Of a DNA stretch of 64,000 nt, positions 58,426 through 64,000 are shown piece by piece (within the stretch, counting starts at the first letter, position 1; each line of letters starts with the position of its first letter). Below the pieces are notes generated by a model, which saw nothing but the letters and a program-made list of their open reading frames with translations, ran no database searches and was not told the origin of the DNA. The DNA is from Lacihabitans sp. LS3-19 (GTDB taxonomy: Bacteria > Bacteroidota > Bacteroidia > Cytophagales > Spirosomataceae). The position numbers and the translations under genes are program-made. The stretch is from contig NZ_RJUA01000001.1 of the NCBI RefSeq assembly GCF_024343575.1, positions 496,001 to 560,000 on the forward strand. The letters run 5' to 3'.

Positions 58426-60099
58426 ATGAATCTTTCGAGATTGTTTTTCCTAATTTTTGTTTACACCTGTGTTTTTACTTCGAAAACCATGGGATCTGAA
58501 GCAATCTTTTCGCCTACAAAGTCGGCATCTCCTGTAGGTATTAACCCTTATGGTGCAGCCTATTTAAAGTTTTCAAGAACTTCATTTTCTGTTTTGGCAA
58601 ATGAAGACGAAGAAGAAATAGGTACTTATACTTTAGTGCCTGGCAGTGTGCTAGTTATCAAAAAAACAAACAATACTTTTTGGTTGTTGCAAACAGATAA
58701 GCAAAGATCTTATTATGTAATCAGAGGTAGGAATTTTGTATACGACCCGAATGTCCAAATTGATAAACTTTTCAATAGTGCAAGGTTGGCAAACGAGGTG
58801 ACAAAGTCTGGAGGTTTAAAAGCTTCTAAAACTGGAGACCTGCCTGCTAAATGGGAGATTGCTTGGTGGGAAGAGAATGGTTACACCAAAAACGCTGAAG
58901 GCGTTTACAGTAAAATAATTATAGTTATTGACCCAGTGGACCCAGATACTATAGTGGTAGACACCACAGTTATTGAAGTAGTACCAGATACAACTGTATT
59001 AGACACTGTTATAGTAGAACCACCGTTTATTGAAAAAATCAAGATACCTGTAGGTATGATTATGTGGGATGTTTACTACCGTGATTATTGGAACGACGAA
59101 AATCCGAAATACGATCCATTGATAAACTATGTATCAGAAACCAGATTGGTGGCATCAGAGTGGAGAGACCAGTTTAATGTAGTTCCTTTTTATGGTCAAT
59201 ACCATGATCCTGAAAAAATTAAGATTAGATATAACGTAAGATGGGATCAGGCATCAGGACAGAATATCTACGACGAAGTCGAAAAAGAAGTAACCGTAAA
59301 ATACGACAAAAGTCAAGATGATGCAGACAGAGAAATTCAATATTATGATGAAGCGGGCATAGATTTTCTTTGTTTTAATTACTACAATGACAATAGCCCT
59401 TTAAGTGAAGCACGTCTGATGTTTGTGGCTTCAGAACATAAAAGAAACATGAAAATGACTTTTATGGTAGCACCAAACAGAAGCGAAACAGAGATAAATT
59501 ATATCACAGATTTGATGTTGAAAGACTATTGGTTTAAGATTGATAACAAACCTGTTTTGTATTTTACGATAGATGACATTGGTGACTTAGAGAAATACAG
59601 AAGTTATATGAGAGCGAAGGGTGGCGGAGATATCTATGTGGTTTACTTCTCTATAGGTGGCTATCCAGGAGATTTTGCTGATTATCAAAAGTATAATGCC
59701 AATGCTGCAAGTTCATATACCCTAAGTATGGGTTCTGGTGATGCAGATATGATGATAAAAGCTGAAGTAAAAGCACGTAATATTTTTATGAACCAGTTTA
59801 AGGATTCTTTTGTAAATCTTATTCCTGTTCTTTCTACTGGATTTGAGAATCTTTATCAAAGAAGTTCAATAATTCAAAAAGATGGTCAGGTAATTCCGAA
59901 AGCTACCTTGCCACAATTGGAAGAAAAGCTGGAATTGATGAAAACATTTATAAATGAACATCCAAATAAAGTCCCAGCTATACTTTGGTATGCGGCGAAC
60001 GAGGTTTTAGAAAGTGGCAACCCGATTGTACCAACTAAAAGTCCCGATGGAAAAATAGACACAAGTGTTTTAGACACGATAGGTAAGCACTTAGAATAA
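58426..60099 (+). CDS. Exported GH99-like (WbsX-type) TIM-barrel protein
   Basis: A 557-residue protein with a signal peptide (MNLSRLFFLIFVYTCVF...). Residues 25-160 are a variable region, then a Pro/Asp/Thr-rich linker (DPVDPDTIVVDTTVIEVVPD). From about 205 to the end is a GH99-like/WbsX-type barrel: MIMWDVYYRDYWNDENPKYDP, YYDEAGIDFLCFNYYND, KPVLYFTIDD and the terminal ILWYAANEVLESGNPIVPT, in which a Glu (ANEVLESG) corresponds to the conserved W-N-E-x-x-E-G end motif. It is probably a secreted glycoside hydrolase or glycan-modifying enzyme. The linker and N-terminal module are unusual for the family. Confidence 0.7.
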   Translation: MNLSRLFFLIFVYTCVFTSKTMGSEAIFSPTKSASPVGINPYGAAYLKFSRTSFSVLANEDEEEIGTYTLVPGSVLVIKKTNNTFWLLQTDKQRSYYVIRGRNFVYDPNVQIDKLFNSARLANEVTKSGGLKASKTGDLPAKWEIAWWEENGYTKNAEGVYSKIIIVIDPVDPDTIVVDTTVIEVVPDTTVLDTVIVEPPFIEKIKIPVGMIMWDVYYRDYWNDENPKYDPLINYVSETRLVASEWRDQFNVVPFYGQYHDPEKIKIRYNVRWDQASGQNIYDEVEKEVTVKYDKSQDDADREIQYYDEAGIDFLCFNYYNDNSPLSEARLMFVASEHKRNMKMTFMVAPNRSETEINYITDLMLKDYWFKIDNKPVLYFTIDDIGDLEKYRSYMRAKGGGDIYVVYFSIGGYPGDFADYQKYNANAASSYTLSMGSGDADMMIKAEVKARNIFMNQFKDSFVNLIPVLSTGFENLYQRSSIIQKDGQVIPKATLPQLEEKLELMKTFINEHPNKVPAILWYAANEVLESGNPIVPTKSPDGKIDTSVLDTIGKHLE

Positions 60100-60130
60100 G
60101 ACCCATAAAGTAAAACTCAATATAAATAGG

Positions 60131-60204
60131 CTGTTTTTCTTTGTTAATAGAATTAGCTTTAGCTATTGCTATAAATTTTAGAAAAACAGTTTTTGCTTTT
60201 TTTA
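60131..60204 (+). terminator. Terminator after the GH99-like gene
   Basis: CTGTTTTTCT at 60131-60140 pairs with AGAAAAACAG at 60180-60189, and a T-rich run follows (TTTTTGCTTTTTTT). The loop is long (39 bases) but contains a smaller repeat (TTAGCTTTAGCTA) that could fold within it. Confidence 0.55.
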
Positions 60205-60255
60205 TGTTATTAAATTGCATAAAATTTACTTTTTTATGATTCTTAAACTTTTGAA

Positions 60256-60924
60256 ATGAAAAATAACATTTCTCCTGAAATCATAAGTTTTTTAAAAGAC
60301 TTAAAAGCAAATAATAACAGAGAGTGGTTTTTGGAAAACAAAAAACGTTTCGAAGAAGCTAAAGCAGATTTTGAAAGCTTTATAGATGCACTTATTGCAA
60401 AAATAGCCGTTTTTGATCCTTCGATAGCTCAACACAAAGCCAAGGATTGTGTTTTTAGAATATACAGAGATGTGAGGTTTTCAAAAGATAAGTCACCATA
60501 CAAAACACATTTCGGAGCTCACATCACAGCAGCTAATACCAAATCAGATATTCATTCACGGTCAGGATATTATATTCATATTGAATCTGGCGAAACCATG
60601 TTGGCTGGTGGAGCCTACCTTCCACAGGGAGATTGGCTCAAAGGAATTAGACAAGAGATAGATTATAATGGAAATGACTTGGTGGAAATTCTCGAAAATC
60701 CTGATTTCAGAAATGTTTTTGGGGAAATTGAAGGCGAAAAACTAAAGAAAATGCCTAAAGGATATCCAGAAGATCACAAGCATATTGAATTGCTAAAATT
60801 AAAAAGTTTCTTAGCTACTCACAAAGTTTCAGACAAAGAAATTATGAAAGATGATTTCTTAGATACTGCAGCCAATGTTTTTAAAACATTAAAGCCGTTG
60901 GGGGATTTTTTGAATAGAAATTAA
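60256..60924 (+). CDS. DUF2461 family protein
   Basis: A 222-residue cytoplasmic protein. LKANNNREWFLENKKRFEEAK, FRIYRDVRFSKDKSPYKTHFGAHI and YYIHIESGETMLAGGAYLPQG are the core DUF2461 (TIGR02453) motifs, conserved over its full length. The family is widespread in Bacteroidota and of unknown function. It converges with the IPP isomerase gene (five bases apart). No operon partner on its strand. Confidence 0.9.
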   Translation: MKNNISPEIISFLKDLKANNNREWFLENKKRFEEAKADFESFIDALIAKIAVFDPSIAQHKAKDCVFRIYRDVRFSKDKSPYKTHFGAHITAANTKSDIHSRSGYYIHIESGETMLAGGAYLPQGDWLKGIRQEIDYNGNDLVEILENPDFRNVFGEIEGEKLKKMPKGYPEDHKHIELLKLKSFLATHKVSDKEIMKDDFLDTAANVFKTLKPLGDFLNRN

Positions 60925-60929
60925 ATTCT

Positions 60930-61442
60930 TTAAAAATTAAAATCCTTTTTCATTATTTCCCTAAACCAAACCGTGAAATTCTCAGGATTTTCGGCTATCT
61001 GATTTATTATTTCTGATTTTGAAAGCCATTTATAATCTGCCACTTCATCAGGGTTAACCGTAAAATCTTCATTATATTCTCCCGTATAAACGTGGTCTAT
61101 TTCATTCTCAGTCAGACCATTGTCGAATTTTGCGAGGTATCTAAATGTAAAAGAATACTTAAGGTCACAATCAAAACCCATTTCTTCAAACAATCTACGA
61201 TGTACTGCTGATTCCATGCTTTCACCCTCATTCGGATGCCCGCAACAGGTGTTGGTCCAAAGACCTGGAGAGTGGTATTTGCTGAAAGCTCTTTGGTGAA
61301 TTAGGATTTCTTTTTTTTCATTAAACACCAAAATAGAAAAAGCCCGATGAAGTAATCCTCTTACATGCACATCCAATTTTTCGGCATGTCCAATGATATT
61401 ATCTTGATCATCTACAAGGGGGATATTTATAATTAGCGACAT
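60930..61442 (-). CDS. idi: Isopentenyl-diphosphate delta-isomerase, type 1
   Basis: A 170-residue Nudix-fold enzyme that interconverts isopentenyl and dimethylallyl diphosphate in isoprenoid synthesis. HRAFSILVFNEKKEILIHQRA, the catalytic cysteine in NTCCGHP and the Nudix-like stretch EGESMESAVHRRLFEEMGF are present. The catalytic glutamate lies in TENEIDHVY. Length and order match bacterial type 1 enzymes. Single gene, divergent from the FAH-family gene. Confidence 0.95.
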   Translation of the reverse strand: MSLIINIPLVDDQDNIIGHAEKLDVHVRGLLHRAFSILVFNEKKEILIHQRAFSKYHSPGLWTNTCCGHPNEGESMESAVHRRLFEEMGFDCDLKYSFTFRYLAKFDNGLTENEIDHVYTGEYNEDFTVNPDEVADYKWLSKSEIINQIAENPENFTVWFREIMKKDFNF

Positions 61443-61532
61443 TCTAATAGTTTGCGTTTAAATGTTAACACAATCTTAGCTTTAAGTGTTTCGAATAATT
61501 AAAAATTTGCTAAATTGCCAAAAAATCAACCC

Positions 61533-62360
61533 GTGAAAATATACAATACTACCAAAGGAATTATTGTTGAAAACGAAGCCAAGTTCTATCAAATTTCAGA
61601 TTTTAGCTGGGATTCGTTTATTAATCAACCTGATTTATTTTCTTTTTTGTCCGAACAAATCAAAACTGCTCCAATTGTAGCAGGATTAGATGAGTCCACT
61701 CTTTTGGCTCCCATTGTTTCTCAGGAAATCTGGGCTTCAGGTGTAACTTATTTACGCAGTAAAACTGCCCGAATGGAAGAGTCAAAAGATGCCGGAGGAG
61801 GCGATTTTTATGACAGAGTGTATGATGCAGACCGACCAGAAATATTTTTCAAAGCAACTGCCGCCAGGACGGTCGGTCATTTAGAAAATATCCGAATCAG
61901 AAAAGATTCCAAATGGAATGTGCCTGAGCCAGAGCTAACGCTTTTTGTAAACAATCAAAACCAGATAGCCGGTTATACCATTGGCAATGATGTAAGTTCT
62001 AGAGACATAGAAGGCGAAAATCCTCTTTATCTTCCGCAAGCTAAAAGTTACGACAAAAGTGCCGCTATTGGCCCTTGTATTGCTGTTTTTAAGGAGCCCA
62101 TAAGTAAAGAAGTTTTTATTTCTGTTGAAATTCTTAGAGGAGAAAAAACAGTGTTTTCAGGAGGCACAAAATTGTCTCAAATGAAGCGAGAGTTACCCGA
62201 ATTAGTTGAATTTCTGACTAGAGAGTGTAGTTTTCCGCAAGGATGTTTTTTAATGACCGGCACAGGTACAGTACCGCCAGATGACTTCACCATGATCAGT
62301 GGCGATATAGTTAAAATTAGTATAGAATCAATAGGAACACTTATAAATACAGTTGAATAA
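61533..62360 (+). CDS. FAH-family sugar-acid dehydratase or hydrolase
   Basis: About 275 residues if translation starts at the GTG at 61533 (MKIYNTTKGIIVEN); a TTG at 61515 would add six residues. It is a fumarylacetoacetate-hydrolase-family enzyme: IWASGVTYLRSKTARMEES, PEIFFKATAARTVG, VPEPELTLFVN (with the metal-binding E-x-E), GNDVSSRDIEGENPLYLPQAK and MTGTGTVPP. This subgroup includes 2-keto-3-deoxy-pentonate dehydratases and 2,4-diketo-3-deoxy-fuconate hydrolases. The next gene encodes a ketoglutarate-semialdehyde-type dehydrogenase, which favours 2-keto-3-deoxy-pentonate dehydratase. Its stop abuts that gene's ATG. Confidence 0.85.
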   Translation: MKIYNTTKGIIVENEAKFYQISDFSWDSFINQPDLFSFLSEQIKTAPIVAGLDESTLLAPIVSQEIWASGVTYLRSKTARMEESKDAGGGDFYDRVYDADRPEIFFKATAARTVGHLENIRIRKDSKWNVPEPELTLFVNNQNQIAGYTIGNDVSSRDIEGENPLYLPQAKSYDKSAAIGPCIAVFKEPISKEVFISVEILRGEKTVFSGGTKLSQMKRELPELVEFLTRECSFPQGCFLMTGTGTVPPDDFTMISGDIVKISIESIGTLINTVE

Positions 62361-63923
62361 ATGCAAGTGCTAGGAAAAAATTTAATCGGAAACACAGAAT
62401 CCTCAGAAGGTACAGTCGGAATTCAGGCTATTAATCCCGCTTCGGGTGAGCCAATCGGCCCACTTTTTTTTAAAGCTACATTAAGTGAACTCGACTTGGC
62501 TGTTCATAAAGCCAATGCTGCTTTTGCAATTTACAGAAAAAAATCAGGTGCAGAAAAAGCTCAGTTTCTTGAAGCCGTCGCAACAGAAATAGAAGCTCTT
62601 GGAGACGAATTAATAGAAAGATATGTAGCCGAGAGTGCGTTGCCAATGGGCAGAGCTCAAGGCGAAAGAGGTCGTACTTGTGGACAATTGAGGTTATTTG
62701 CAAGTCTGTTAAAAGAAGGTTCATGGGTCAATGCCATAGTGGATACCGCCCAGCCAGACAGGCAGCCGCTACCAAAGTGCGACCTTAGAGCAATGGAAAG
62801 ACCATTGGGTCCAGTTGGTGTATTTGGAGCAAGTAATTTCCCTTTGGCATTTTCTGTAGCTGGTGGAGACACTACTTCGGCATTAGCTGCTGGGTGTCCA
62901 GTAGTTTTTAAAGGCCACCCCTCGCACTTGGGTACTTCAGAGTTGATTGGTAGGGCCATATTGGCCGCAGCCGAAAAAACCAATATGCCAGATGGGGTAT
63001 TCTCATTGGTTTTTGATGATAGTATCGAAATTGGACAAGCACTTGTAAAACATCCACTGATTAAGGCCATAGGATTTACGGGTTCGTTCAGAGGGGGGAA
63101 ATCGCTTTTTGATGCTGCCGCTGCAAGACCTGAACCCATACCGGTTTACGCTGAAATGGGAAGTATAAATCCAGTTTTCATCTTGCCAAAAACTTTGCAA
63201 GAAAAAGGCGATTCTTTGGCATCGGCTTATATGAATTCTGTAACATTGGGTGTTGGCCAATTTTGCACCAATCCAGGGCTTTTGGTAATAGAAAAAAATG
63301 ATGATTTTGTGGGAAAACTAGAATCAGTATCTGTAGATGCCGTTGGCGGAAACATGCTCAATAAGGGTATACAATCCGTTTACCATAAAGGTGTGGAAGA
63401 ATTTCAGAAATATGCCAAAGTTGTCAATTTTGGTAAAAAATCGGAAGGTTTTACTGCTGCTCAGCCTGTGATTTTTAAAGCAGATTATCAGACATTTAAT
63501 GACAACGATGCCTTAAAAGAAGAGGTTTTTGGTCCATCAAGTTTGGTGGTGGAGGCGAGCTCAAAAGCTGAGATGTTAGAAGTTGCTCGTACGATGTCAG
63601 GACATTTGACCGCCTCTGTTTTTGGTTCGCCAGACGAGTTGGCCGAATACGCCGATCTTATAGAATTGTTAGAGCAAAAAGTAGGCAGGTTGATATTTAA
63701 CGGATTCCCTACAGGTGTTGAAGTTACGCACGCTATGGTGCACGGAGGGCCGTTTCCAGCGACCACAGATAGCCGAAGCACATCGGTTGGCACAATGGCC
63801 ATAACTAGATTTACGCGTCCAGTTTGTTTTCAAGACATGCCCGATACTTTGTTACCGGCAGAACTGCAAAACGAAAATTCTTTGGGGATTTGGAGAAAGG
63901 TGAATGGAAATCTTGAAAAATAA
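62361..63923 (+). CDS. Alpha-ketoglutarate-semialdehyde-type aldehyde dehydrogenase (NADP+)
   Basis: A 520-residue aldehyde dehydrogenase. NAD(P)-binding GVFGASNFPLAFSVAGGDT and GFTGSFRGGKSLFD, general base E265 in AEMGSINPVF and nucleophile C302 in GVGQFCTNPG are all intact. The sequence belongs to the group that oxidises 2,5-dioxopentanoate to 2-ketoglutarate, the last step of oxidative pentose or hexarate degradation. The ATG directly follows the stop of the FAH-family gene, so the two enzymes act in consecutive steps. An SDR gene starts 18 bases later. Confidence 0.88.
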   Translation: MQVLGKNLIGNTESSEGTVGIQAINPASGEPIGPLFFKATLSELDLAVHKANAAFAIYRKKSGAEKAQFLEAVATEIEALGDELIERYVAESALPMGRAQGERGRTCGQLRLFASLLKEGSWVNAIVDTAQPDRQPLPKCDLRAMERPLGPVGVFGASNFPLAFSVAGGDTTSALAAGCPVVFKGHPSHLGTSELIGRAILAAAEKTNMPDGVFSLVFDDSIEIGQALVKHPLIKAIGFTGSFRGGKSLFDAAAARPEPIPVYAEMGSINPVFILPKTLQEKGDSLASAYMNSVTLGVGQFCTNPGLLVIEKNDDFVGKLESVSVDAVGGNMLNKGIQSVYHKGVEEFQKYAKVVNFGKKSEGFTAAQPVIFKADYQTFNDNDALKEEVFGPSSLVVEASSKAEMLEVARTMSGHLTASVFGSPDELAEYADLIELLEQKVGRLIFNGFPTGVEVTHAMVHGGPFPATTDSRSTSVGTMAITRFTRPVCFQDMPDTLLPAELQNENSLGIWRKVNGNLEK

Positions 63924-63941
63924 ACTTTTCAAAAGACTAAT

Positions 63942-64000
63942 ATGAATCTCAACTTAAAAGAAAAAGTAATAATAGTATCTGGAGGTGCCAAAGGAATAGG
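63942..64000 (+). CDS. Short-chain dehydrogenase/reductase, N-terminal fragment
   Basis: The gene runs off the right edge after 19 codons. The visible start MNLNLKEKVIIVSGGAKGIG holds the first beta strand and the glycine-rich NAD(P)-binding motif (G-G-A-K-G-I-G in place of T-G-x-x-x-G-x-G) of classical SDRs. Being the third gene of the sugar-acid operon, it is likely a sugar or sugar-acid dehydrogenase that feeds the pathway. Confidence 0.8.
   Translation, partial: MNLNLKEKVIIVSGGAKGI

Overview
The window is a low-GC chromosomal segment from a member of the Bacteroidota, most likely a Cytophagales-type (Cytophagia) bacterium. The evidence is a SusC/SusD pair, VCBS/ASPIC lipoproteins, a DUF4249 plus TonB-receptor set, DUF4184 and DUF2461 proteins, and repeated promoters of the Bacteroidota type (TTG or TTTG, 17-23 bases, TAnnTTTG). 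Species cannot be fixed from sequence alone.

Region 1-10152 is the most striking part. Two divergent operons share a 49-base intergenic region. Leftward are a response-regulator receiver fused to a family 2 glycosyltransferase, a STAS-domain protein and a polysaccharide flippase that runs off the window. Rightward are a DUF4184 membrane protein, a TPR/outer-membrane-barrel protein, an H-NOX haem NO sensor, a PAS-PAS hybrid histidine kinase with an HPt domain, a FIST-domain protein (the family that includes the NO sensor NosP) and a second hybrid kinase. I read this as a candidate two-input, probably NO-responsive, phosphorelay wired straight to polysaccharide synthesis and export. That reading is inference.

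Region 10153-22000 holds a conserved small protein, an intergenic region with two FNR-like boxes and short peptide genes, a cysteine desulfurase, a YoeB toxin-antitoxin pair, an exported GH13 alpha-glucosidase, a frameshifted small gene, and a three-gene outer-membrane set (regulatory-domain protein, DUF4249 lipoprotein, TonB receptor). Region 21957-33948 is a leftward susC-susD operon with its own terminator, followed by a separately promoted operon of one small lipoprotein and two tandem VCBS/ASPIC lipoproteins. Region 34064-42916 has an FAD/Fe-S oxidoreductase, an esterase preceded by an FNR-like box and a textbook promoter, an acyltransferase, and a GH67 alpha-glucuronidase coupled to an exported NIF3-like protein.

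Region 43090-51888 is an accessory island: a Doc-type Fic toxin with a DNA-binding partner, a B12-type radical SAM protein, an MqsR-like toxin with a Panacea-domain antitoxin, a DUF2971 protein, a Fic protein whose catalytic His is Gln behind a repeat-array operator, and a frameshifted DUF3800 gene. The DUF3800 gene is bracketed by a 34-base duplication of the tolC 3' end.

Region 52049-64000 has an ABC/HlyD/TolC export operon opposite a MarR-type regulator, small membrane or outer-membrane proteins, a GH99-like protein, a DUF2461 protein, IPP isomerase, and the start of an oxidative sugar-acid pathway (FAH-family enzyme, ketoglutarate-semialdehyde-type dehydrogenase, short-chain dehydrogenase). 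No rRNA, tRNA, CRISPR array or insertion sequence was recognised.
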